Source: Streptomyces katrae
GTDB lineage: Bacteria; Actinomycetota; Actinomycetes; Streptomycetales; Streptomycetaceae
DNA length: 64,000 nt
Direction: 5' to 3'
Assembly: GCF_002028425.1 (NCBI RefSeq)
Contig: NZ_CP020042.1
Span: forward strand, 6,795,560 to 6,859,559
The notes below the pieces were generated by a model. That model saw only the letters and a list, made by a program, of their open reading frames with translations, did not search any database and was not told where the DNA came from. Positions 7,957 to 16,445 of this stretch are shown here, one piece after another. Made by a program: the position numbers and the translations under genes. Position 1 is the first letter of the stretch, and the number at the start of each line of letters is the position of its first letter.

Positions 7957-9795
7957 ATGGCGGCGTTCGATACGACTGGTTTCGGGCAGGCTGACGGCAG
8001 CCGGTACATCCCGATCTCCGATCACGGCCTGATCGGAGATCTTCGTACGGCCGCACTGGTCGGCACGAACGGCACCATCGACTGGTACTGCTGCCCGCGC
8101 TTCGACGCACCCAGCGTCTTCGGGGCCATCCTCGACGCCGACCGGGGAGGGTCGTTCGAGTTGGCCGCCGAGCTCCCGACGCGCACCAGGCAGTTCTACT
8201 TCCCCGACACGAACGTCCTGATCACGCGGTTCTTCGCCGCGGACGGTGTGGCGGAGATCCAGGACTTCATGCCCGTGGTCGACGAGTCGCGCGAGGCCAC
8301 CCGCCACCGGCTGATCCGGCGGGTGGTCTGCGTCCGCGGAGCGCTGCCCTTCAGGGCGCGGATCGCCCCCCGCTTCGGCTACGGCACCGAAGCGCACACC
8401 ACGCAGCTCGAAGGCCACACGGCCGTGTTCCGCTCCCCGTCACTGACGCTCGCACTCACCGCCACCGCACCCCTGGAGACCGACGGCCGGGACGTGTGGT
8501 CGCACTTCAAGCTCCTCGAGGGCGAGTCCAACGTGTTCGCCCTCGACCAGATCGGTGACGACGTCCCGCCCCGGTCGTGCCCGCGCGCCGAAGCGCAGGA
8601 GCAGGCCGACGCAACGGTCCGGTTCTGGCGCCACTGGCTGGCCGGCTCGCGCTACCACGGGCGGTGGCGCGAGATGGTGAACCGCTCGGCGCTGTTGCTG
8701 AAGCTGCTCACGTACGCGCCGACCGGTGCGATCGTCGCCGCACCCACCACCAGCCTGCCCGAACAGATCGGCGGCGAGCGCAACTGGGACTACCGCTACG
8801 TCTGGGTCCGCGACGCCGCCTTCTGCGTCTACGCGATGCTGCGCCTGGGGTTCACCTCGGAGGCCGAGGCGTTCATGGGCTTCCTCTCCGAGCGGGGCAT
8901 CCTGCGGGCCAAGGGGGACAGCGGTCCGTTGCAGATCATGTACGGCATCGACGGCCGCGTCGACCTGCCCGAATACGAGCTTCCGCACCTGGAGGGATAC
9001 CTCGGCTCCGCACCGGTACGGGTGGGCAACGCCGCCACCGGCCAGCTCCAGCTGGACATCTACGGTGCGCTGATCGACTCGATCTACCTCTACGACAAGT
9101 GGGGGCAGCCGATCAGCAGCGACCGCTGGGACGAGGTCGGCGGTGTGGTGGACTGGCTGTGCGAGCACTGGGACCAGCCCGACGAGGGGGTGTGGGAGAC
9201 GCGGGGCGGCCGGCGGAACTTCGTGTACTCGAGGCTGATGTGCTGGGTGGCGCTGGAGCGCGCGATACGCATGGCGAACCGCCGCGGTCTGCCGGCGGAC
9301 CTGCTCCGCTGGCGGGAGTCCCGGGACGCGATCTACCGGCAGATCATGCGGCGCGGCTGGTCGGCCGAACGGGGGGCGTTCGTCCAGGGGCTGGACGGCC
9401 ACGTGCTGGACGCCTCGCTGCTGATGATGCCGATGGCGAAGTTCGTCTCGCCGACCGACCCCAAGTGGCTCTCCACCCTGGACGCGCTCACCGCGGACCT
9501 GGTCTCCGACTCGCTGGTGTACCGCTACGACCCGACCGCCAGTCCGGACGGCCTGCACGGCCGCGAGGGCACCTTCTCGATCTGCTCCTTCTGGTACGTG
9601 GAGGCGCTGGCCCGCGCGGGCCGGCTGGAGGAGGCCCGGCTCGCCTTCGAGAAGATGCTCACCTACGCCAACCACGTCGGTCTGTTCGCGGAGGAGATCG
9701 GCCCGACCGGCGAACAACTGGGCAACTTCCCCCAGGCCTTCACCCACCTCTCGCTGATCAGCGCCGCCTTCAACCTCGACCGCGCGCTGGGCTGA
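7957..9795 (+). CDS. Glycoside hydrolase family 15 protein (glucoamylase/trehalase-like)
   Basis: A 612-residue protein covering a full bacterial GH15 enzyme. The N-terminal beta-sandwich (YIPISDHGLIGDLRTAALVG, GTIDWYCCPRFDAPSVF) is followed by the (alpha/alpha)6 catalytic barrel with NWDYRYVWVRDAAFCVYAML and later GLFAEEIGPTGEQLGNFPQAF. No signal peptide is present, so it acts in the cytoplasm. Actinobacterial members hydrolyse trehalose or alpha-glucans; sequence alone does not decide which. The start ATG at 7957 follows a GGAGG-type site. It is monocistronic or co-transcribed with the DUF5954 gene 106 bases downstream. Confidence 0.88.
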   Translation: MAAFDTTGFGQADGSRYIPISDHGLIGDLRTAALVGTNGTIDWYCCPRFDAPSVFGAILDADRGGSFELAAELPTRTRQFYFPDTNVLITRFFAADGVAEIQDFMPVVDESREATRHRLIRRVVCVRGALPFRARIAPRFGYGTEAHTTQLEGHTAVFRSPSLTLALTATAPLETDGRDVWSHFKLLEGESNVFALDQIGDDVPPRSCPRAEAQEQADATVRFWRHWLAGSRYHGRWREMVNRSALLLKLLTYAPTGAIVAAPTTSLPEQIGGERNWDYRYVWVRDAAFCVYAMLRLGFTSEAEAFMGFLSERGILRAKGDSGPLQIMYGIDGRVDLPEYELPHLEGYLGSAPVRVGNAATGQLQLDIYGALIDSIYLYDKWGQPISSDRWDEVGGVVDWLCEHWDQPDEGVWETRGGRRNFVYSRLMCWVALERAIRMANRRGLPADLLRWRESRDAIYRQIMRRGWSAERGAFVQGLDGHVLDASLLMMPMAKFVSPTDPKWLSTLDALTADLVSDSLVYRYDPTASPDGLHGREGTFSICSFWYVEALARAGRLEEARLAFEKMLTYANHVGLFAEEIGPTGEQLGNFPQAFTHLSLISAAFNLDRALG

Positions 9796-9901
9796 CCCCG
9801 TCGCCCCCTCCCGGCCGGCAGGAAGGGGCAGGAACAACCCCTGGGGGTTGGAAATCCCCGAACGCGTCGCGGCGGTGCCGGCCGGTCGGCAGGATGTGGC
9901 C

Positions 9902-11032
9902 ATGGAGCAGCGGGACATGGGATCGGGACCGGGACCGGGCACCGCCCGGCCGATGGTGGTACGGGTGCCGGTGGATCCGGTGGAGGCCGTCGTGGAGGCG
10001 GATGCCGCCGATGCTGCCAAGCAGCTGGCCAAGGTGGCCGTGAGGGGGCCGCTGTTCGGAGTGGCCGCGCAGGACGACCGCGGCGGACCGGCCTGGTCCG
10101 TGGTGAGCGCCGTGACGCTCGGCTGCCCGCAGCAGGCACGGGACAGCCTCAACTCGCTGCTGTGGTACCGGGCGAAGGACGACGCGCGCGACCGGGCGGA
10201 GCGGCGCGAGCTGCTGGCGGCGGTCGCCCGGCTGGAGAGCGAGTGCGTCGACGATCTCACCGTGGGCTGCACCCGGTACCGCGTCGTGCGCGCCGAGGAA
10301 TACGCCGCCACGGGCCCCGCCGGCATCGAGGAGCCCCGGCCGACGGACCCGGAGCCGGCCGTTCCCGACTGGACGCACAGCTCCCGGCACCCGGAGATCG
10401 ATGACGGTCTGGTGCTGCATCCCGACGCGCCGGTCACACCGATGCAGGCCGCGGAACGGCTGGCGCTGCGCGGGCTGTCCTACGCCGGTGCCCGCTACCC
10501 CGCCGCGGTCCTCGCCGACTCGCGGCGGGCCCTGCAGACCCACCCGGACGTCCTGCTCCTGCCCGCGGCGTTCACCGTGATGGAGAGGACCGGCACCGGC
10601 TGGAAGCCGGTGAGCGGCCCGCACGTCAGCGCACACGCCGCCCGCCGGTCCCTGGACTTCACCCTCACCTGGGCGTGGCCCCGGATGTACGGCCTGATCC
10701 CCCTCGAGTCCGACCCCACCGCCGACGCCCGCACCCTCACCGCGGCCGGCGGCTCCGGCAGCGAGGCCGAGCAGCTGGCCGAGTACGCCGCGGCCGCCGA
10801 CAGGCTGCGGGCCGGCCGCGTCAACCGCCTCGAAGTCGACGACACCCTCTACCTGATCGCCCGCACCCGTCGCCTGGTGCGCTGGGGGCCCGACGGCCCC
10901 GAGGGGCCACGCCCCAGCGACGTCAACGGCCACGAGCCCGGCCGCATCCACCTCGGGCTCGACGAAGACGGCAACGTCCTGCCCGAGAGGGACGAAGGAG
11001 AAGGCGCAGGCGCAGGCGAAGAGACCGACTGA
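9902..11032 (+). CDS. DUF5954-like protein of unknown function
   Basis: A 376-residue soluble protein that I recognise as resembling DUF5954 proteins of Streptomyces. Typical stretches are RHPEIDDGLVLHPDAPVTPM and LYLIARTRRLVRWGPDGPEG, with a C-terminal acidic Gly/Glu tail. There is no signal peptide, membrane segment or catalytic motif that I can identify. The ATG at 9902 is preferred over an in-frame start further upstream because it follows AGGATG and the upstream extension has no homology-like character. Function is unknown. Confidence 0.7.
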   Translation: MEQRDMGSGPGPGTARPMVVRVPVDPVEAVVEADAADAAKQLAKVAVRGPLFGVAAQDDRGGPAWSVVSAVTLGCPQQARDSLNSLLWYRAKDDARDRAERRELLAAVARLESECVDDLTVGCTRYRVVRAEEYAATGPAGIEEPRPTDPEPAVPDWTHSSRHPEIDDGLVLHPDAPVTPMQAAERLALRGLSYAGARYPAAVLADSRRALQTHPDVLLLPAAFTVMERTGTGWKPVSGPHVSAHAARRSLDFTLTWAWPRMYGLIPLESDPTADARTLTAAGGSGSEAEQLAEYAAAADRLRAGRVNRLEVDDTLYLIARTRRLVRWGPDGPEGPRPSDVNGHEPGRIHLGLDEDGNVLPERDEGEGAGAGEETD

Positions 11033-11586
11033 TCGTTTCAGGCTCCGGCACCCGAGGGGATGCTGGCCCTTGACCTCGACCGCGCTGGAGGTGCCACGGT
11101 GGCCCGCATGAACACGGAATCCACCGCGGTGGCCGCCGCCTGAGGGGCGAGGGCGGGTGACGCTGAGTGAGTTCTTCGGGGGGTCTCACCGAGGCGCGCG
11201 GGCCGTCTCGGGCCGGGGGGCGGTCGGGGGAGCCTCGGGAGTCCGGCCGGTGTTGGCCTCGCGTTTGCGTGACCGCCGCCCGCCGGTCGTCCGGAAAGCG
11301 GTTCCGTTTGTGGCCGGCGGTGGGGCAGGGCCGGAAGCGGGGTACGGGGTTCCGGGGGTGGGGCGCGGCGGGTACGCGCCATTCGCGGGTCCGGGGGCCA
11401 TCCGGGCCGCGGGGTTCGGGGCGGATGGCAGGGAACCCTCCGTGGACTGCCCCTATACGGTCGGTGATCATCCGCCCCCGGGGCGCCGGGGCGCCTTCAC
11501 GGGGCGCACACTTCCGGCCGCTCTGCGCCCCTGCGCTCCCCCGGGGGGCAGACGCCGCGCGAGGCCTCGTCCTAGCCTCCCGGGCC
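11033..11586. other. Intergenic stretch, no supported gene
   Basis: These 554 bases are very GC-rich and lack a convincing coding signal. Long open frames here are low-complexity Arg/Gly/Pro. An 11-codon mini-ORF (11108-11143) could be a leader but has no supporting feature. A TATACG hexamer at 11454 is a possible -10 for the secreted-protein gene, without a good -35. Confidence 0.5.
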
Positions 11587-12111
11587 ATGCGATCACCTCT
11601 GAAGAGCCGACTCGGCCTCACCGCGTTCCTCGCCTTCGTCCTGGCCCTGTTCGGTCTCGCCCCCGCGGCCCAGGCCGCCCCCGCCCCGGCCGCCCTGACG
11701 TTCGCCACGAACGCCGCCACCGTCACCCCCGGCGGCACGGTGAACCTCACGATGACGCTCACCAACAACAAGACCTACGACGTCTGGTTCGTCTACCAGA
11801 CCATCTCCCCGACCTGGCTCACCACCCAGCGCGCCGACCTCAAGTACAGCTTCACCGGCTGCAGCGTGGCCACCCCGACCGGTGCCGCCGCCTGCTCCGG
11901 CGTCGGCCCCTCCGACCTCGGCGGCAACTACGGCGCGACCATACCCCCCGGTCAGAGCCGCACGGTGACGCTCACCCTCCAGGTCGCCGCCGACTCCGGG
12001 TGCAACGGCAACATCGGCTTCTACTCGTACTACTACGCCGAGTTCAGCGACAGCACGAACACCAGCGGCGGCCCGGTCTACACGCCCGAGACCCGCGTCC
12101 TCTGCGCCTGA
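11587..12111 (+). CDS. Small secreted protein with Ig-like beta-sandwich character
   Basis: A 174-residue protein. The N-terminal signal peptide (SRLGLTAFLAFVLALFGLAPAAQA) is cleaved after AQA, near residue 28. The mature part begins APAPAALTF and looks like a CARDB/DUF11-type beta-sandwich: TVTPGGTVNLTMTLTNN, IPPGQSRTVTLTLQV. It has several cysteines that could form disulfides. The ATG at 11587 places the signal peptide at the extreme N-terminus. It is followed by a strong terminator. The role is unknown, probably extracellular. Confidence 0.75.
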   Translation: MRSPLKSRLGLTAFLAFVLALFGLAPAAQAAPAPAALTFATNAATVTPGGTVNLTMTLTNNKTYDVWFVYQTISPTWLTTQRADLKYSFTGCSVATPTGAAACSGVGPSDLGGNYGATIPPGQSRTVTLTLQVAADSGCNGNIGFYSYYYAEFSDSTNTSGGPVYTPETRVLCA

Positions 12112-12189
12112 GGACCCCCGTCCCGGCCGGGGGTGGCCTGAAATCGCCCCCCGCCCGCCACCCCTAGTGGTCCAGACCACCAGGGTCTA

Positions 12190-12220
12190 GTGCCGCCGGA
12201 CCCACCCGGTCCGGCGGCAC
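12190..12220 (+). terminator. Strong hairpin terminator
   Basis: GTGCCGCCGGACC (12190-12202) and GGTCCGGCGGCAC (12208-12220) form a perfect 13-bp stem with a five-base loop, about 80 bases after the secreted-protein stop. It separates that gene from the polysaccharide cluster. Confidence 0.75.
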
Positions 12221-12518
12221 CCCGCTCGGCTCCGGACCGGCCCTCATGGCGGCCGGACGCGCCCGCCCGCCGGGTTCCGGAAACGGCCCGAAGGCGTCAG
12301 GCCGGGCAACTCGCCCCACACCACGCCCAGTTGGTCGCCTGCGTTTTTCCGTCGGTTTCCGCAACGCCCCCACGAAAGCTACACACAGGCACCACCATGT
12401 GACGCGACGGATGTGCGACGACCGGTTTCTGAGGGGGAGACCGGCGTCGCGCAAGGGGGGCGTCGGCCGCTTCGTGCGCGCTTCGCTCACCCCTGCCCGG
12501 GGAGGGGAATTTCACCGC
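12221..12518. promoter_or_regulatory. Upstream region of the CE18-like gene
   Basis: About 300 bases between the terminator and the CE18-like start. No gene is supported. It contains a locally AT-richer stretch (12340-12400) that likely holds the promoter of the polysaccharide cluster, and a ribosome-binding site GGGGAGGGG at about 12500-12508. I cannot define -35/-10 boxes with confidence. Confidence 0.4.
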
Positions 12519-14702
12519 ATGAAGCGAAGCGAGCGAAGTAGGCGTAGCCGGCGGAGCAGTCGAGGCGGGCGCGGCATACGTACCGCCGTCTTATCGGTGG
12601 GCGCGCTCATCGCGGCCGCCGGACTGCCGGCCGGCGCGGCCCACGCCGACGCCACCACACCCCGCGTGGACCTGCGGGTGCTGGTCGTGGCCGACGGAGG
12701 CCCGGCCGTCCAGGCCATCACGGCGGAGCTGGACTCGGCGGGGACGCCTTACACCCAGGTGGACCTCACACGGCCGGACCGGCCCACCATCGACGCCGCC
12801 TTCCTCGCCGATACCGCCGGCGGCCGGCCGCGCGCCAAGTTCCAGGCGGTCGTCCTGCCCAACGACAACCCGTTCGCCGCGGGTTCCGCCGAGATGGCCG
12901 CCCTCGCGGCCTATGAGCAGACCTACGAGATACCCCAGGTCGACGCCTACACCTACGCGCGCCCCCAGGTCGGCCTCCAGTACTTCGTCGCCGGCGGCTA
13001 CGCGGGCAGTGTCGACGGCGCCCAGGGGGCCGTGACCGCCGCCGGCCGCTCCGGCCCCTTCGGCTACCTCGAGGGCACCGTCCCGTTCGAGGACAACTCG
13101 CCCACCGTCGGCGAGAGTTACGCCTACCTGGCCCAGCCCGCCCCCGGCGCGGACTTCACCACCTACGTCGACGCGCCCATCCCCGGCACCGCCCGCCGCG
13201 GGTCGCTCGTCGGCGAGTACAAGCACGACGGCCGCCGCGAACTCGTCGTGACCTTCGTGTACAACCGCTACCAGCAGCAGTACCGGCTGCTCGCCCGCGG
13301 GATCGTGGAGTGGATGACCGGCGGCGTGCACCTGGGCGCCTCCCGCAACTACTTCTCCGTCCACGTGGACGACGTCTTCGCCGCCGACGACCGCTGGGAC
13401 ACCCGGCTCAACTGCACGCCCGGCGACGTCGACTGCGCCGGAGGCGGCGGGGGCACGCCCACCCCCATCCGCATGACCGCCGACGACGCCGAGTACGCCA
13501 AGAACTGGCAGGCGGGCCGCAACTTCACCCTCGACATGGTCTACAACGGCGCCGGCAGCCTCGACCAGCGCGAGGACAACAACGGCGTCGACCTGCTCGC
13601 CGACAAGCTCCAGGCCGACCGCGCCCGGTTCCGCTGGGTCAACCACACCTACACGCACGCCTTCCTGGGCTGCGAACAGGACGTCAGCGTGGTCCCCTGG
13701 CGGTGCGCCACCAACCCCGACGGCAGCACCAAGTGGGTCAGCCGGAGCACCATCGACAACGAGATCGTCCTCAACCGGCTGTGGGGCCAGGGCTTCGGCC
13801 TGCCACTGGAGAACGACGAACTGGTCACCGGCGAGCACTCCGGAATGGCCGTCCTGCCCCAGCAGCCGCAGGACAACCCCAACCTGGCCGCCTCCCTCAC
13901 CGGCAACGGCGTCACCTGGGTCGCCTCGGACAACTCCCGCGACCCCGAACTGCGCCAGGTCGGCTCCGCCTCCACCGTCGCCCGCTACCCGATGAACGTC
14001 TACTACAACGTCGGCAAGGCCACCGAGGCGGCCGACGAGTACAACTGGATCTACACCTCCCGCGCCCAGGGCGGCAGCGGCATCTGCGAGGACCACGCGG
14101 ACACCACGACCTGCCTGCCCGCACCCCTGGACACCGCCACCGGGTACGCGCAGAAGATCGTGCCGGCCGAGACCCGCACCGCGCTCGGGCACGTGCTGTC
14201 CAACGACCCCAAGCCGCACTTCATCCACCAGTCGAACCTGGCCGAGGAGCGCCTGGCCTACCCGGTGCTGAACGGCGTCATCGACGGCTACGACGCCCTG
14301 TTCGCCGCCAACACCCCGCTGGTGAACGAGCGGATGAAGGACATCGGCACCGAACTGAGGCGCCGCGGCGCCTGGAAGAGCGCCCTCCAGGCCGGCCGGG
14401 TCACCGCCTACCGCGTCGGCACCGCCGTCACCGTCGTGGCGCCCGCCGGGCTCGACGTCACCGCGACCCTGCCCACCGGCACCCGGCTGGGCACCGCCGC
14501 CTTCGGCAGCCCCTACGCGGGCCGGGTCTCCGGCTGGACCCCCTCGAACGGCACCGCCCTGGAGCTGACCCTGCCCCCGTCGGCGCCCGCCGCGCCGTCC
14601 GCCGCAGCCGTACCCCGGCCGGCGCCCGCCACCGCACCGGCACCCGCAGCGAACGTCCCGCCCGCCGTGCGCGAGGGCGCGAAGGGCACCGACCGGCGCT
14701 GA
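12519..14702 (+). CDS. Secreted CE18/Agd3-like polysaccharide deacetylase
   Basis: About 727 residues. A basic N-terminus and hydrophobic signal (TAVLSVGALIAAAGLPAGAAHA) give predicted cleavage after AHA near residue 43. Next comes an Rossmann-like N-domain (VDLRVLVVADGG). The catalytic NodB-like domain has the metal-site motifs HVDDV (H282, D284, D285) and HTYTH (H376, H380), with EHSGM (439-443) and HFIHQ (H567, H570) downstream. The C-terminus is a Pro/Ala linker. Size and motif order resemble Agd3, the CE18 deacetylase of Aspergillus galactosaminogalactan. It heads a polysaccharide locus, so N-deacetylation of exported aminosugar polymer is the likely role. Confidence 0.68.
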   Translation: MKRSERSRRSRRSSRGGRGIRTAVLSVGALIAAAGLPAGAAHADATTPRVDLRVLVVADGGPAVQAITAELDSAGTPYTQVDLTRPDRPTIDAAFLADTAGGRPRAKFQAVVLPNDNPFAAGSAEMAALAAYEQTYEIPQVDAYTYARPQVGLQYFVAGGYAGSVDGAQGAVTAAGRSGPFGYLEGTVPFEDNSPTVGESYAYLAQPAPGADFTTYVDAPIPGTARRGSLVGEYKHDGRRELVVTFVYNRYQQQYRLLARGIVEWMTGGVHLGASRNYFSVHVDDVFAADDRWDTRLNCTPGDVDCAGGGGGTPTPIRMTADDAEYAKNWQAGRNFTLDMVYNGAGSLDQREDNNGVDLLADKLQADRARFRWVNHTYTHAFLGCEQDVSVVPWRCATNPDGSTKWVSRSTIDNEIVLNRLWGQGFGLPLENDELVTGEHSGMAVLPQQPQDNPNLAASLTGNGVTWVASDNSRDPELRQVGSASTVARYPMNVYYNVGKATEAADEYNWIYTSRAQGGSGICEDHADTTTCLPAPLDTATGYAQKIVPAETRTALGHVLSNDPKPHFIHQSNLAEERLAYPVLNGVIDGYDALFAANTPLVNERMKDIGTELRRRGAWKSALQAGRVTAYRVGTAVTVVAPAGLDVTATLPTGTRLGTAAFGSPYAGRVSGWTPSNGTALELTLPPSAPAAPSAAAVPRPAPATAPAPAANVPPAVREGAKGTDRR

Positions 14703-14709
14703 ACGTCCC

Positions 14710-14744
14710 GCCGGTCCGGGCCGCCCAGCGCGGCCCGGACCGGC
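14710..14744 (+). terminator. Hairpin between the deacetylase and glycosyltransferase genes
   Basis: GCCGGTCCGGGCCGC (14710-14724) pairs perfectly with GCGGCCCGGACCGGC (14730-14744) around a five-base loop. It starts eight bases after the deacetylase stop and lies inside the cluster. It may terminate or attenuate transcription, so downstream genes may need readthrough or their own promoter. Confidence 0.65.
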
Positions 14745-14780
14745 CCGACCACCCCCACACACCGGCCGTGGAGCACACCC

Positions 14781-16445
14781 ATGCACGCTCAAGCCGGCGT
14801 GCGGCGCCCCGGCGCGCCGCACGTCACCCTGCTCACCGAAGGCACCTATCCGCACAGTCACGGCGGGGTCAGCGTCTGGTGCGACCAGCTCGTCCAGGGC
14901 ATGCCCGACATCGACTTCGAGGTGATCGCCGTCACCGGAACCGGCCGGGAACCCCTGGCCTGGGACCTGCCCGGCCATGTCCTCGGAGTCCGGTCGGTGC
15001 CCATGTGGGGCGCTCCCCCCGAGGGCCGCGCCCCGCGCGGCCGCGGCCACCGCAGGCTCTCCGGCGCCTACGAACAGTTCCTCACCGCACTCCTCGACCC
15101 CCGCGCCGAGGCCGGGTTCGCCCCCGCCCTCTCCACGATGGCCCGGGCGGCCTCCGACGGCGCCCTGAGCCCCTACCTGCGCGGAGACCACGCCATCGCG
15201 GTGCTCGCGGCGGTCTGGAACCGCCCCGGGCTCACCGTGCGCGAGGCCCGGCCGACCCTGCACGACGCCCTGACCGCGACCTCCCTGCTGGAGCACGCCC
15301 TGCGCCCGCTCGCCGCCCCACCCCCGCAACACGGCGTCGCCCATGCCGTCAGCGGCGGCGTCGCCGTACTCCCCGGACTGGCCGCACTGGAACGGCACGG
15401 CGTCCCGCTGCTACTCACCGAACACGGCGTCTACCTGCGCGAACGCTACCTCGGCTACCGCACGGCCCCCTACCGCTGGCCCGTCAAGGCCGTCGTCCTC
15501 GGCTTCTTCCGGCTGCTGGCCGAGGAGAGCTACCGGCGGGCCGCCCTGGTCACCCCCGGCAACCGCTACAACCGGCTGTGGGAGGAAGAGGGCGGCGCCG
15601 ACCCGCAAGCCATCCGCACCGTCTACAACGGCGTCGACCCCGCCGCCTTCCCGCCCGCCGGGCCGGAGCCGGACGCACCCACCCTCAGCTGGGCCGGCCG
15701 GGTCGACCCCATCAAGGACCTGGAGACCCTGATCCGGGCCTTCGCCCTGGTCAGCGAACGGGTCCCCGAAGCCCGGCTGCGCCTGTTCGGCGGCACCCCG
15801 CGCGGCGGAGAGGCCTACCGCGAACGCTGCGAGGCCCTGGCCCGCGACCTCGGCCACGCCGACGCGGTCACCTTCGAGGGCCGGGTCGACGACATCAAGG
15901 ACGCCTACGCGGCCGGGAACGTCGTGATGCTCTCCAGCATCAGCGAGGGCTTCCCCTTCACCCTGATCGAGGCCATGTCCTGCGGGCGGGCCACCGTCTC
16001 CACCGACGTGGGCGGGGTACGGGAGGCGGTCGGCGAAGCCGGCCTCGTCGTGCCGCCCCGCGATCCGCGGGCCATGGCCGAAGCGGCCCTGGAACTCCTC
16101 GGAGACGCCCCCCGCCGCGCCGCGATGGGGGAGGCGGCCCGGCTGCGGGTCATCGAGCAGTTCACCCTCCGCCAGACCATCGACACCTTCCGGTCCATCT
16201 ACCTGGAACTGCCCGGCCTCGCCCGCACCCCGCGCACCGGAGCGCGCCGGACCCCGGTCCCGGCGCAGGCCGCCCCCGTCCCCGCCCCCGCCGGCCTCAC
16301 CCCCGTGGCCGTCGCCGCCGGGCGGGCCCGCAGACAGGAGCGGGCCCGTCCGCCCGCGCCCGTCCGGGCCCTCACGCCCGACGGGCGCCGGCCGCGCGAG
16401 AGCGAGGCCCCCGCGGCCACCGGCACGGGGAGCCTCGCCGGATGA
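14781..16445 (+). CDS. PelF-like GT4 glycosyltransferase (DUF3492-type)
   Basis: A 554-residue cytosolic glycosyltransferase. The N-terminus HVTLLTEGTYPHSHGGVSVW matches the PelF/DUF3492 signature with its glycine-rich acceptor loop. The C-terminal GT4 domain (about residues 280-470) has LSWAGRVDPIKDLETLIRAF and the E-x7-E motif in SEGFPFTLIEAMSCG. The last 75 residues are Pro/Ala/Arg-rich and likely disordered. PelF builds the GalNAc/GlcNAc Pel polymer from UDP-sugars, and the fungal GAG synthase Gtb3 carries a related domain. The stop overlaps the next gene's ATG (ATGA). Confidence 0.82.
   Translation: MHAQAGVRRPGAPHVTLLTEGTYPHSHGGVSVWCDQLVQGMPDIDFEVIAVTGTGREPLAWDLPGHVLGVRSVPMWGAPPEGRAPRGRGHRRLSGAYEQFLTALLDPRAEAGFAPALSTMARAASDGALSPYLRGDHAIAVLAAVWNRPGLTVREARPTLHDALTATSLLEHALRPLAAPPPQHGVAHAVSGGVAVLPGLAALERHGVPLLLTEHGVYLRERYLGYRTAPYRWPVKAVVLGFFRLLAEESYRRAALVTPGNRYNRLWEEEGGADPQAIRTVYNGVDPAAFPPAGPEPDAPTLSWAGRVDPIKDLETLIRAFALVSERVPEARLRLFGGTPRGGEAYRERCEALARDLGHADAVTFEGRVDDIKDAYAAGNVVMLSSISEGFPFTLIEAMSCGRATVSTDVGGVREAVGEAGLVVPPRDPRAMAEAALELLGDAPRRAAMGEAARLRVIEQFTLRQTIDTFRSIYLELPGLARTPRTGARRTPVPAQAAPVPAPAGLTPVAVAAGRARRQERARPPAPVRALTPDGRRPRESEAPAATGTGSLAG

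Noticed and set aside
11108..11143. 11-codon leader ORF before the secreted-protein gene
   Set aside because: No ribosome-binding site of note and no attenuator structure next to it; likely chance.
12591..15398. A 935-codon minus-strand open frame opposite the deacetylase and PelF-like genes
   Set aside because: Gly/Val/Asp-rich shadow with no domain; the plus-strand genes carry clear catalytic motifs.
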